From positions 1-11,275 of the forward strand of contig DBAZ01000078.1 of NCBI GenBank assembly GCA_002291945.1: DNA of 11,275 nucleotides, written 5' to 3'. This document shows positions 1 to 6,098 of this stretch, piece after piece. Made by a program: the position numbers and the translations under genes. The first letter of the stretch is position 1. Each line of letters opens with the position of its first letter. The DNA is from Tepidimonas sp. UBA997. GTDB lineage: Bacteria; Pseudomonadota; Gammaproteobacteria; Burkholderiales; Burkholderiaceae_C. The notes beneath the pieces were generated by a model, which had not been told where the DNA came from, did no database searches, and saw only the letters and a list, made by a program, of their open reading frames with translations.

Positions 1-44
1 CCCCCCTGCAGAATCTGCACCCCCCCCCCGCAGAATCTGCACCC
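1..44 (+). repeat. Two 22-bp tandem repeats, each with an 11-bp dyad (candidate iterons)
   Basis: Bases 1-22 and 23-44 are identical except at 7 (T) and 29 (C). Each unit is a run of C followed by GCAGAATCTGCACCC. The core GCAGA-A-TCTGC (8-18 and 30-40) is a perfect inverted repeat around one base. The 22-bp pitch is about two helical turns, so a dimeric protein could bind both units on the same face. More units may lie upstream of the window. Confidence 0.7.
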
Positions 45-497
45 ATAACCACCAATATAACCACCAAGGAACCACCAATAGAACCACCAATAGAGCCACC
101 CAAAGGGGGCCGCCAAAAGAAGGTTGCGCGACCTGATGACGTGGCCCAACAGGTTTGGGATGACTTCCTTGCTTTGCGAGCAGCCAAGCGAGCCATCCTG
201 ACGACAACAGCCCTGAGCGGCATACGCAACGAGGCGAGCCGCGCCGGAATAAGCCTGGAGGATGCCCTGTCCATGTGCTGCATGCGCGGCTGGCAGGGCT
301 TCAAGGCGATTTGGGTTGGTGACAGCGCCCAGAACACTGGCAAGCGCCCAGCCAAGCCTAGTCAGATGACTGACGAACAGCTTGCCAAGCAACGGCAGGC
401 AGATGCTGAGAAGGCCAAACGCCTGCTGTTTGGTGACGAGCAATTTGTTGACGTGATCGATGCCGATGTTTTGGAGTTGAACTATGAACAAAAGTGA
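1..497 (+). CDS. Phage replication initiator-type protein, C-terminal part (5' truncated)
   Basis: The reading frame, starting with the codon at base 3, is open from the window edge to the TGA at 495-497, so this is the 3' end of a longer gene. The first ~45 residues are a low-complexity linker rich in Pro, Thr and Glu (ITTNITTK, then EPPIEPPIEPP), followed by a basic stretch (GGRQKKVARPDD). After it comes a compact C-terminal domain that starts QQVWDDFLALRAAKRA and includes GWQGFKAIW. That domain resembles the C-terminal domain found after an N-terminal helix-turn-helix in phage replication proteins. The N-terminal domain would lie upstream and cannot be seen. A GTG at 141 could start a 118-aa protein, but the frame continues upstream without a stop, so I treat it as internal. 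The helicase-loader-like gene overlaps by 14 bp, which fits an O/P-like pair. The frame is very likely; the exact function is inferred from resemblance. Confidence 0.75.
   Translation, partial: PLQNLHPPPAESAPITTNITTKEPPIEPPIEPPKGGRQKKVARPDDVAQQVWDDFLALRAAKRAILTTTALSGIRNEASRAGISLEDALSMCCMRGWQGFKAIWVGDSAQNTGKRPAKPSQMTDEQLAKQRQADAEKAKRLLFGDEQFVDVIDADVLELNYEQK
47..105 (+). repeat. Five ~12-bp AACCACCAATAG-like tandem repeats
   Basis: Units start at 47, 59, 70, 82 and 94, with spacing 12, 11, 12 and 12. Those at 70 and 82 are identical (AACCACCAATAG); the others differ at a few bases. The 11-bp unit shifts the repeat relative to the reading frame: the first two encode ITTN/ITTK, the later ones EPPI. 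The DNA repeat is kept while the peptide changes, which argues for a role at the DNA level. The array is more A-rich than its surroundings and directly follows the dyad repeats. Confidence 0.65.
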
Positions 498-1254
498 TTT
501 CAGTGAATTTCAGCAGTTGCTGAGTGCCTGCCTTGGCATGTGGGACGCGGCGCCAAAGCCGGAGGCTATCGCCATATGGTTTGTTGCTTTGGCCGAGTAC
601 GACCTTGCAACTGTGAGGGCCGGTTTCAATGCGCACATGCGCGACCCCGCGAATGGCAAGTTCGCACCGAAGCCAGCTCACATCATTGAGCAGATTCGAG
701 GCTCGCTCCAGAATGACGGTCGCCTTGGGCCGGAAGAGGCTTGGGCAAGAGCCGTGAGGGCGCGTGACGAAAGCGAGACTGTGGTTTGGTCAAACGAGAT
801 GCGCCAAGCCTGGTTTGCCGCCAGCGAGGTCATGAGCATGGGCGATGAGGTGGGCGCTCGCATGGCATTCAAAGAGGTTTATGCCCGCCTGGTTAGCGAA
901 GCTCGCGCCCGTCGCGAGCCTGTTGCCTGGGAAGTGTCCGAGGGGTTTGACAAGGAGCGCCGCATGACGGCAATCACCGAGGCGGTTGAGGCTGGCTTGA
1001 TCCCCCCGCGTCCATACATGGCGCTGGGCAATGCCAGCAGCGTGGTCGCTGGTTTGCTGGAGGGTAATGGCGCTGCGCCGTCTGGCATTCCGCCGGAGAT
1101 CAGGGAGCGCATTCGTCAGCTTCGCGAAAGTTTCGCCGCGCCATACAGCGGGCCAAGTGAAGCGGAGCTTGAGCGAGAGCGAACGGCTGAATTGAAGCGC
1201 CAGCAGCAAGCCGCGCTTGACCGGTACCTGAGCCAGTTGGAACGGCGTGCATGA
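484..1254 (+). CDS. Putative replication protein, lambda P-like helicase loader
   Basis: This 256-aa protein begins with an ATG that overlaps the end of the upstream replication gene by 14 bp; GGAG at 473-476 is a well-placed ribosome binding site. Residues ~5-70 (FQQLLSACLGMWD, then IWFVALAEYDLATVRAGFNA and KFAPKPAHIIEQI) match the pattern of the N-terminal domain of phage P-like replication proteins, in which a short helical domain surveys MCU-style work units ending in a 'pkPadii' motif. The C-terminal third is charged and helical (IPPEIRERIRQLRES, then a Glu/Arg/Gln-rich tail). P-type proteins bring the host replicative helicase to an initiator-bound origin, which agrees with the gene's place directly after the initiator-type gene. 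There is no Walker A motif, so it is not a DnaC-type ATPase loader. The gene call is firm; the function is a moderate-confidence inference. Confidence 0.72.
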   Translation: MNKSDFSEFQQLLSACLGMWDAAPKPEAIAIWFVALAEYDLATVRAGFNAHMRDPANGKFAPKPAHIIEQIRGSLQNDGRLGPEEAWARAVRARDESETVVWSNEMRQAWFAASEVMSMGDEVGARMAFKEVYARLVSEARARREPVAWEVSEGFDKERRMTAITEAVEAGLIPPRPYMALGNASSVVAGLLEGNGAAPSGIPPEIRERIRQLRESFAAPYSGPSEAELERERTAELKRQQQAALDRYLSQLERRA

Positions 1255-1505
1255 CATGCAAAGCATGCCTACTCGTCCAAAAGCGCCCTCACTGCGGGGC
1301 CTATCAGCTTCAGTGCCTGGACTGCTGCACCCGGTTGGTGATGGGTGCCTACCCGAGCAAACCCCATGCAGCCGCAATGCTCGCAGCTATCGAGCGGTTC
1401 CAGGGGAACCCTGGCCGGGTGCGCGTGCTGGAGTCCGTGCGCCTTGGCCTGGAGAAACGCCGCTCAGTTACGCAGAAGTCGAGCACGGATTTAGAGAAGG
1501 GCTAA
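1251..1505 (+). CDS. Small Cys-rich protein, probable zinc-ribbon-like (84 aa)
   Basis: The ATG at 1251 overlaps the upstream stop as ATGA, a normal coupling signal. Two Cys pairs lie near the N-terminus (C3-x2-C6 and C22-x2-C25, plus C15 and C26), the usual layout of a small zinc-binding ribbon. The rest is a basic helical region (AAMLAAIERF) with no recognised domain. A GTG at 1247 opens a different frame of 88 aa that lacks the CxxC pairs, so I prefer this one. Small Cys-rich proteins of this type are common in phage middle regions and are usually uncharacterised; a DNA- or protein-binding role is only a guess. Confidence 0.7.
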   Translation: MTCKACLLVQKRPHCGAYQLQCLDCCTRLVMGAYPSKPHAAAMLAAIERFQGNPGRVRVLESVRLGLEKRRSVTQKSSTDLEKG

Positions 1506-1509
1506 TTCC

Positions 1510-1728
1510 ATGAAACTGTACTGCGCCCTGTGTGGCCGACCGATGGAGCAGGCGGCTGTGTTGATTGGAACCCTGCCTGTCGGGCCGGTCTGTGCACGTA
1601 AAGCCGGGCTGATGCTGCTGTCCAGGCGCAAAACCGGGCTGGTGTTCCCGGTCGTGCGCCGAAGGCTGGCCAAACCCCAGTGCCCACAGACCCACGACCT
1701 GTTTGAGGAACAGGAGGCGGCGATATGA
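1510..1728 (+). CDS. Small Cys-containing hypothetical protein (72 aa)
   Basis: The frame starts 4 bp after the previous stop, with AGAAGG at 1495-1500 as ribosome binding site, and ends in an ATGA overlap with the ninB-like gene. The N-terminus has C5-x2-C8 within KLYCALCGRPM, and C28 lies in GPVCARKAG. This resembles half of a zinc knuckle or a short treble-clef-like fragment, with a further Cys at 58. The middle is basic (LLSRRKTGLVFPVVRRR), which would suit nucleic-acid binding, and the C-terminus is acidic. No family is recognised. The overlap with ninB and the strong downstream AGGAGG inside its 3' end support a real gene. Confidence 0.7.
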   Translation: MKLYCALCGRPMEQAAVLIGTLPVGPVCARKAGLMLLSRRKTGLVFPVVRRRLAKPQCPQTHDLFEEQEAAI

Positions 1729-2192
1729 CCGAGCGCATCGTCATTCGATGCTGGGAACCCGTGCAGGCCCATAGGGCCATGACCGCGCAGTTGTGGCCGA
1801 TGCTGAAAGCCCACCTGATGGCAGGCCGCCGCATGGTCATCGAGGCGCGTGAGGAAACGCGCAGCCTGGCTGAGAACGCCATGCTCCATGCGCTGCTGAT
1901 GCAGATCAGTAAGAGCGTGGAGTGGGCCGGGAAGAGGCGCGATGCGGAGACATGGAAGCGCCTATTGACCGCCGCATGGATGCGTGCCCGTGGCGAACAC
2001 ATCGAGATGCTGCCTGCCGTGGATGGCCACGGGGTGGACATCGTTTTCCGCCGAACCAGTCAGTTGACGCGCAGCGAATGCGCCGAGCTGATCGAGTTTG
2101 TATTGGCCTGGGCCGCCGAGCAAGGCGTGTCCACCGGCCACGTTGACCCAGATACCATGGTGCTAGAACGTGGAGAGGAGGGGGTGGCATGA
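1725..2192 (+). CDS. ninB: NinB-family recombination protein
   Basis: This 155-aa protein is close to the usual length of the lambda NinB/Orf family. Recognisable features are the middle segment with LAENAMLHALLMQISKSVEW, the WKRLLTAAWMRARGE block, and the later RTSQLTRSECAELIEFVLAW helix followed by a short acidic tail. Lambda NinB (Orf) is a recombination mediator that binds single-stranded DNA and SSB and helps the phage recombinase load, replacing host RecFOR. The ATG overlaps the upstream stop (ATGA) and has an ideal AGGAGG at 1712-1717. A NinG/Rap-family gene lies one gene downstream, as in the lambda nin region. Family assignment is by recognition of these motifs, and is strong. Confidence 0.9.
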   Translation: MTERIVIRCWEPVQAHRAMTAQLWPMLKAHLMAGRRMVIEAREETRSLAENAMLHALLMQISKSVEWAGKRRDAETWKRLLTAAWMRARGEHIEMLPAVDGHGVDIVFRRTSQLTRSECAELIEFVLAWAAEQGVSTGHVDPDTMVLERGEEGVA

Positions 2193-2860
2193 CCCCACTC
2201 ATTTCCGAAATGGTCAAGCTGGCATCAGAACCCGAACTGATGCAGTGGTTTGACGCATCGGGCCTGCCGCCAAATCAGACGGTCGATCTTGATGTTGTCA
2301 ACATCACACCACTACCCTTCGACAAATGCGCCGTTGCTGGTGTGCAGGGTGACGCCAAGTGGCTAATCCTGCTGACTCAAGTTGACGATGTGGTGTCCTA
2401 CGTCGGGTGGACTCTGCACCAGAATTACTACACCAAGCACCCGGCTTTCACCTACATCCGTACCGCCGAAGGAATCAAGCTGTACCCAATTGACGAGGAT
2501 GAGAGGAAGAAGTGGAGCACCGACGATGTGCGCGGGGTGTTGGCCGGTGTCGGTGCGTGGCTTAAGGCGTTGTCTCCCGACTCGCTGGCTTACAAGCCCA
2601 CGGCGAGGAAGTCGCTCATCAACAGCAAGCGAGCCGCCAAGGGCAAAGGGCCGATATTGTTCGACTGGCACACGGTACATATCGAGCCAGCAAAGCCCAA
2701 GTGCGACTATCGGGGCGGCACACATGCCAGTCCACGACTGCACGACCGGCGAGGTCATTGGCGAAAGTACCCGTCCGGCAAAGTCGGGCGGGTGAAGAAC
2801 TGCAAAGTAGGTGATGCCAGCCGTGGTGTCGTTTTTAAAGACTACAAGGTGAAAACATGA
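2189..2860 (+). CDS. Uncharacterised phage protein between NinB and NinG (223 aa)
   Basis: The ATG overlaps the ninB stop (ATGA), behind a strong purine-rich GGAGAGGAGGGGG (2171-2183). The N-terminal two thirds is a mixed alpha/beta sequence without a motif I can name (LPFDKCAVAG, DDVVSYVGWTLHQNYYT, DVRGVLAGVGAWLKAL). The C-terminal ~50 residues are strikingly basic and look like a conserved block: GTHASPRLHDRRGHWRKYPS, then VKNCKVGDASRGVVFKDYKV. The His/Arg-rich HDRRGHWR core could bind nucleic acid or metal. Similar C-terminal blocks occur in other phage hypothetical proteins to my recollection, but no function is established to my knowledge. Its position between two recombination genes suggests a role in recombination or replication, which is inference only. 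The coding call is firm. Confidence 0.82.
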   Translation: MTPLISEMVKLASEPELMQWFDASGLPPNQTVDLDVVNITPLPFDKCAVAGVQGDAKWLILLTQVDDVVSYVGWTLHQNYYTKHPAFTYIRTAEGIKLYPIDEDERKKWSTDDVRGVLAGVGAWLKALSPDSLAYKPTARKSLINSKRAAKGKGPILFDWHTVHIEPAKPKCDYRGGTHASPRLHDRRGHWRKYPSGKVGRVKNCKVGDASRGVVFKDYKVKT

Positions 2861-3435
2861 CCATCGACAACATCATTGTGAAATGCAAAGTCTGCTCAGA
2901 CATTTTCACCCCCACCAGGCCGATGCAGAAGGTTTGCTCACCAGCCTGCGCTATGCAGCACGCCCGTGCCCAGAGCGAAAAGAAGCAAGCCAAAGCGCAA
3001 GCCGCAGAGCGCAAGGCCGTAAGGCTTAAACTGCAAGCCCTGCAGACCAAGCCTTGGCTGGTAAAAAAGGCCCAAGCGGCATTCAACGCCTTCATTCGTG
3101 CACGGGATGTAGGCAAGCCCTGCATTTCATGCGGTCGCCCGCTGGGTGCCGAGCCAAACACCTACGACTGCGGCCATTACCGAAGCGTGGGGAGTGCCCC
3201 GCACATGCGTTTCGTGGAGGAAAATGCCCACGGCCAGTGCAAGCGCTGTAACAACCATTTGGGCGGGAACCACGTCGAGTACCGCAAGTGGCTGATTCAG
3301 CGTGTAGGGCTTCAGGAAGTCGAGCGAATCGAGCGAGACCAAGTGCCTCGGAGGTACACAAAAGAGGGACTAATCGAACTCGCCAGGCACTACCGCCAGG
3401 CAGCCAGAAAGCTGAGGAGTGAGCATGAGGCATGA
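2857..3435 (+). CDS. ninG: NinG/Rap-family recombination protein
   Basis: The 192-aa product shows the NinG layout. An N-terminal zinc-finger has C10-x2-C13 and C27-x3-C31. Next is a long basic helix (~35-65, rich in Lys, Arg, Ala and Gln). A second Cys/His module has C89-x2-C92, D104-C-G-H107-Y, then C128-x2-C131-N-N with a GGN turn, the HNH/treble-clef-like nuclease centre. Lambda NinG (Rap) is a structure-specific endonuclease that cuts D-loops and Holliday junctions and directs phage recombination. All these Cys and His residues are intact, so the protein should be active. The start overlaps the preceding stop (ATGA), with AAGGTG at 2846-2851 as ribosome binding site. It is separated from ninB by a single gene, matching the lambda nin region in spirit but much shorter. 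Confidence 0.93.
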   Translation: MTIDNIIVKCKVCSDIFTPTRPMQKVCSPACAMQHARAQSEKKQAKAQAAERKAVRLKLQALQTKPWLVKKAQAAFNAFIRARDVGKPCISCGRPLGAEPNTYDCGHYRSVGSAPHMRFVEENAHGQCKRCNNHLGGNHVEYRKWLIQRVGLQEVERIERDQVPRRYTKEGLIELARHYRQAARKLRSEHEA

Positions 3436-3685
3436 TGTTGACATCGACGACTTTCCGCCAGGAACCCGCGTCAGGACGCCCACTGGCAGGGCTGGAACCG
3501 TAATAAAAAAGGTTGGGCAATGCAGCAAGCTCGACCACTTCCTGCGCGTAACCATCCGCCTCGATGGCGGCGGCTACAAAAACACGGTGACTTTGCAGCC
3601 GAGCTTGCTCACGAAGTGTCCGCCAAAGGAGGGGCTGGCGCAAGAAATCGAGGGCCGAGGCCCCAAAACAGGAGAACAACCATGA
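3425..3685 (+). CDS. Hypothetical protein, beta-rich SH3/KOW-like (86 aa)
   Basis: I choose the ATG at 3425 because GAGGAG at 3414-3419 sits 5 bases upstream; a GTG at 3419 in the same frame would overlap that site and give 88 aa. The first 60 residues alternate hydrophobic and polar residues with turns (FPPGTRVRTPTGRAGTVIKK, then HFLRVTIRLDGGG and NTVTLQP), as in a small SH3- or KOW-like beta barrel. The C-terminal 20 residues are probably flexible (KEGLAQEIEGRGPKTGEQP). Function is unknown; the fold is inferred from pattern only. It overlaps ninG by 11 bp and the next gene by ATGA, so it belongs to the same coupled block. Confidence 0.72.
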   Translation: MRHDVDIDDFPPGTRVRTPTGRAGTVIKKVGQCSKLDHFLRVTIRLDGGGYKNTVTLQPSLLTKCPPKEGLAQEIEGRGPKTGEQP

Positions 3686-3897
3686 CTGTGACCCGCGAAA
3701 TGATCTCAGCCGCGCATGGTGTGACAATGCTGAACGGCGACGTTATTCTGAGCGCCGATCTGCTGACGCGGATTTACGAGGCGATGGAGTCGCGCAAACC
3801 CCGCGTTACCTGGGCCTGCCCGGTGTGCTGCGCCTCGGTTGATGTGATCGAAGCCTGCGGAAAGAATGAGGGCAATGATGGAGTGGAATCCCATTGA
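3682..3897 (+). CDS. Hypothetical protein with C-terminal CxxC motif (71 aa)
   Basis: The frame starts at the ATG overlapping the preceding stop (ATGA), with AGGAG at 3670-3674. The same frame is open further upstream to 3520, but that part lies inside the preceding gene in another frame and has no ribosome binding site. Residues 5-36 look helical (REMISAAHGVTML, ILSADLLTRIYEAME). The C-terminal portion contains W44-A-C46-P-V-C49-C50 and C59, a likely metal-binding knuckle. No family recognised. This is the third small Cys-rich gene in the block. Confidence 0.65.
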   Translation: MTVTREMISAAHGVTMLNGDVILSADLLTRIYEAMESRKPRVTWACPVCCASVDVIEACGKNEGNDGVESH

Positions 3898-3943
3898 AAC
3901 TGCGCAAAAGCATGAAGCGCCTAGCGATTCAGCAGGCGCGTAA
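3875..3943 (+). pseudogene. Possible 22-aa remnant of a DUF551-like gene
   Basis: A short frame reads MMEWNPIETAQKHEAP and stops after 22 residues; GAGGG at 3868-3872 would suit the second ATG at 3878. The W-x-P-I-E-T-A stretch matches the conserved start of DUF551-type phage proteins as I know them (W-x-P-I-[ED]-[ST]-A-P). The rest of the domain is missing, so this looks like the surviving start of a deleted gene. With so few residues, chance remains possible. It overlaps the micro-ORF at 3894-3962 in another frame; at most one may be real. Confidence 0.3.
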
Positions 3944-3962
3944 CTGGGAGGCGGTGATCTGA
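3894..3962 (+). CDS. Possible micro-ORF, 22 aa, TTG start, coupled to terminase small subunit
   Basis: From a TTG at 3894 the frame reads KLRKSMKRLAIQQARNWEAV and ends in a TGA (3960-3962) that overlaps the terminase ATG as TGATG. The peptide is strongly basic and helical. The stop/start overlap is the same device used by nearly every junction in this block, which is the main reason to list it; the segment would otherwise be an unexplained 64-bp gap. The non-ATG start and short length keep confidence low. An internal ATG at 3912 would give 16 aa. Confidence 0.35.
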   Translation: MKLRKSMKRLAIQQARNWEAVI

Positions 3963-4543
3963 TGGCCCGGCCCAGCAAGTTAAGCCCAGATCAGTGGGCA
4001 GAGATTGAGCGGAGGCTGTCTGCAGGGGAGGGGGCGTCCGCGCTCGCACGGGAGTTCGGTATCAGCCCGGCATCGGTTTCTGTACGCGTTAGTAAAGTTG
4101 CTAAAAAGGTTTCAGAAACTGCCCGCAAGCTGGCCGAAGCCCAGACGGCATTGGCTGCTTTGCCGGTAGCGCAACAGTACGCCGCCGTCAGCCTGGCGGA
4201 GAAGCTGCGAGCCATTAGCGGTAGTTTGGCAAACGCGGCAGAGCTGGGCGCCAAGACGGCCCACCGGCTGCACGCACTGGCCAACAGCGAGGTGGAGAAG
4301 GTGGACGACGCCGACCCGCTGCGCTCGATGGAGGCTTTGAAGGGCGTCAGCGTGCTGACCAAGCTGGCCAATGATTCCAGCCAGATCGCGGTGAACCTGC
4401 TGAGTGCTAACAAGGAGGCCGCGAAGGCCGCCAACCAGCCGTCCGAGAGCGAGGCACCAAGAGGCGTTCTGGTGGTGCCCGGCGTGATGGATGAAACGAG
4501 CTGGGAGCAGATGATGACCCAGAACCAGGAGGGCTTGGCATGA
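3962..4543 (+). CDS. terS: Terminase small subunit
   Basis: The 193-aa protein begins with a helix-turn-helix (residues ~7-40: LSPDQWAEIERRLSAG, then ALAREFGISPASVSVRVSK), the DNA-recognition domain of terminase small subunits. A long Ala-rich helical middle (ETARKLAEAQTALAALPVAQ and the AEKLRAISGSLANAAELGAK stretch) fits the oligomerisation core that forms the ring. The C-terminal tail is polar and probably contacts the large subunit. The protein recognises the pac or cos site and loads the large subunit. Location immediately upstream of the terminase large subunit, one small gene apart, supports the call. The ATG overlaps the previous TGA as TGATG, with GGAGG near 3947-3951. Confidence 0.88.
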   Translation: MARPSKLSPDQWAEIERRLSAGEGASALAREFGISPASVSVRVSKVAKKVSETARKLAEAQTALAALPVAQQYAAVSLAEKLRAISGSLANAAELGAKTAHRLHALANSEVEKVDDADPLRSMEALKGVSVLTKLANDSSQIAVNLLSANKEAAKAANQPSESEAPRGVLVVPGVMDETSWEQMMTQNQEGLA

Positions 4544-4713
4544 CCGCGTGGCGCTTTCGCGCAAACTGGCGCGGCCTGTTGATCCTGCAACGTCGTGTCC
4601 GCATCATTCGTTTGTTCGGGTCAAGAGCTGAGCCGTGCCTCGAGTGGCGTGATGCCACGGCTGAGGATATGGCCGAGTATTACCGCGACCTATACGCAAA
4701 GGGCGGCAATTGA
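4540..4713 (+). CDS. Small conserved-type phage protein between terminase genes (57 aa)
   Basis: The frame opens with an ATG overlapping the terS stop (ATGA) behind AGGAGGG at 4527-4533, 6 bases upstream. It closes with a TGA that overlaps the TTG start of the large terminase (TTGA). Being locked at both ends to neighbours, with a strong ribosome binding site, it is very likely a real gene despite its length. The product has a basic, hydrophobic N-terminus (WRFRANWRGLLILQRRVRII) and a polar C-terminus with WRDATAEDMAEYYRDLY. This WRDA-x-x-x-D-x-x-x-Y ending is shared by other short proteins found beside terminases, in my recollection. Function unknown; it may affect packaging or terminase assembly, which is inference from position only. 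Confidence 0.72.
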   Translation: MTAWRFRANWRGLLILQRRVRIIRLFGSRAEPCLEWRDATAEDMAEYYRDLYAKGGN

Positions 4714-6095
4714 CGGCGCGTTGGGTTCCGCTGCCTGGGGCGCAGTTCCGGTTCCTGACGTGCCCGATCTACGAGGCGCTGATGCACGGCACCAGGGGCG
4801 GCGGCAAGACCGACGCGCTGCTGATGACGTTCGCCATGCACACTGGCAGGGGTTTTGGCCAGCACTGGCGCGGAGTCCTCTTCCGCCTGACCTATCCCCA
4901 GCTCGCGGACGTGGTGGCCAAGTCCCGGCGCTGGTTCGGCCAGTTGTTCCCTGAAGCGAGGTTCAACAAGGCGGACTATTCCTGGGAGTGGCCGAGCGGC
5001 GAGGTGTTGTATTTCCGCTACGGGGCGACGGAGGACGATTACTGGAACTACCACGGCCATGAGTACCCGTGGCTGGGTTTCGAGGAACTGACCAACTGGC
5101 GAGACCTGCAGTTTTACGAGGCCATGCAATCGACGTGCCGGTCGTCCTACCCTGGTATGCCAAGGATGGTGCGGGCGACCTGCAACCCGTTTGGCAAGGG
5201 TCATGGCGCGGTCAAGGAGCGCTTCAAGCTAGGCGATGGCGGTGTGCCATCCGGGCAGGTCATCCGCATTGAGGGCGAGAAGCCGCGCGTAGCCATCCGC
5301 TCCAGCATCCACGAAAACCGCATCCTGCTGGCTAACGACCCGGACTACCTGGCGACGCTGCAAGCCCTAAAAGACCCCAGCCGCCGCAAGGCGTGGCTGG
5401 AGGGCGACTGGGACATTCATGTAGGGTCGTTCCTGGAGGGTGTGTGGGACGCCAAGCGCCACGTTGTGCAGCCGTTTCCCATCCCCGCGAGCTGGAAGGT
5501 ATGGAAGGCCATGGACTGGGGCTATGCCCGGCCTTATGCCGTCCTGTGGTTAGCACTAGACCCGGACGGTGTGCATTACATTTGGCGCGAGCTGTACGGC
5601 ATGGGCGAAAACCCAAACGAGGGCAGCCGGGAGGATGCCGCTAGGGTTGCCCGCAAGGTGCGCAACATCGAGGAACACGACGAGCGCCTGGGCTACGAGT
5701 ACCGCCTAAACCTGGCAGACCCGGCGATTTTCAGCAAAATCGGCGCCGACCGATCCATCGGCCAGATATTTCGGGATGGCGGGGTGAGGTGGCTCGAGGC
5801 ATGGAACGCCAAAGGGTCGCGGGTCAACGGTGCGCAGGAAATCATCCGCTTGTTGGCCGAAGACAAGTTGAAGGTGTTTTCGACCTGCAGGCACTGGATC
5901 CGCACGGTGCCCAGCCTGCCTCCATCGGACGACAACCCGGAGGATGTGGATACGGATGCAGAGGACCATCTTTATGACGCCACACGGTATGGCGTCATGC
6001 GCCGCCGCCGCACCCCAGACGCCGAACAAAAGTCCGGCGACCCCGAGGAATCGACATACAAACACGACGACGACACCTACACGATGAGAGTGTGA
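4710..6095 (+). CDS. terL: Terminase large subunit (ATPase and nuclease)
   Basis: This 461-aa packaging motor carries both expected domains. ATPase: an adenine-contact Q near residue 12 (PGAQFRFL), Walker A GTRGGGKT at 27-34 with K33, Walker B and catalytic carboxylates in WLGFEEL at 121-127 (E125/E126), and the coupling motif RATCNP at 155-160. RNase H-like nuclease: D269 in MDWGY, D337 in LADP, and the acidic DHLYDATRYG near 419-428, giving the metal-binding acidic set. The enzyme cuts concatemeric DNA and pumps it through the portal. The TTG at 4710 overlaps the upstream TGA; the next in-frame ATG encodes residue 25, which would delete the Q motif, so I keep TTG. An Arg-rich stretch (RRRRTPD) and acidic tail close the protein. 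All key residues are intact. Confidence 0.95.
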   Translation: MTARWVPLPGAQFRFLTCPIYEALMHGTRGGGKTDALLMTFAMHTGRGFGQHWRGVLFRLTYPQLADVVAKSRRWFGQLFPEARFNKADYSWEWPSGEVLYFRYGATEDDYWNYHGHEYPWLGFEELTNWRDLQFYEAMQSTCRSSYPGMPRMVRATCNPFGKGHGAVKERFKLGDGGVPSGQVIRIEGEKPRVAIRSSIHENRILLANDPDYLATLQALKDPSRRKAWLEGDWDIHVGSFLEGVWDAKRHVVQPFPIPASWKVWKAMDWGYARPYAVLWLALDPDGVHYIWRELYGMGENPNEGSREDAARVARKVRNIEEHDERLGYEYRLNLADPAIFSKIGADRSIGQIFRDGGVRWLEAWNAKGSRVNGAQEIIRLLAEDKLKVFSTCRHWIRTVPSLPPSDDNPEDVDTDAEDHLYDATRYGVMRRRRTPDAEQKSGDPEESTYKHDDDTYTMRV

Positions 6096-6098
6096 ACG

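Noticed and set aside
1..44. CRISPR array
   Set aside because: The repeats are directly adjacent without unique spacers and lie inside an open coding frame.
790..1377. 195-aa open frame on the - strand
   Set aside because: It is opposite a well-supported coupled gene with a good ribosome binding site; long antisense frames are expected in G+C-rich DNA.
1502..2041. 179-aa open frame on the - strand opposite ninB
   Set aside because: It is a shadow of ninB and the small Cys gene; its sequence is Arg/Ser/Pro-rich without motifs.
3520..3681. Extended N-terminus for the 71-aa CxxC gene
   Set aside because: The extension lies within the previous gene, is Arg/Pro-rich shadow sequence and lacks a ribosome binding site; the ATG at 3682 has one.
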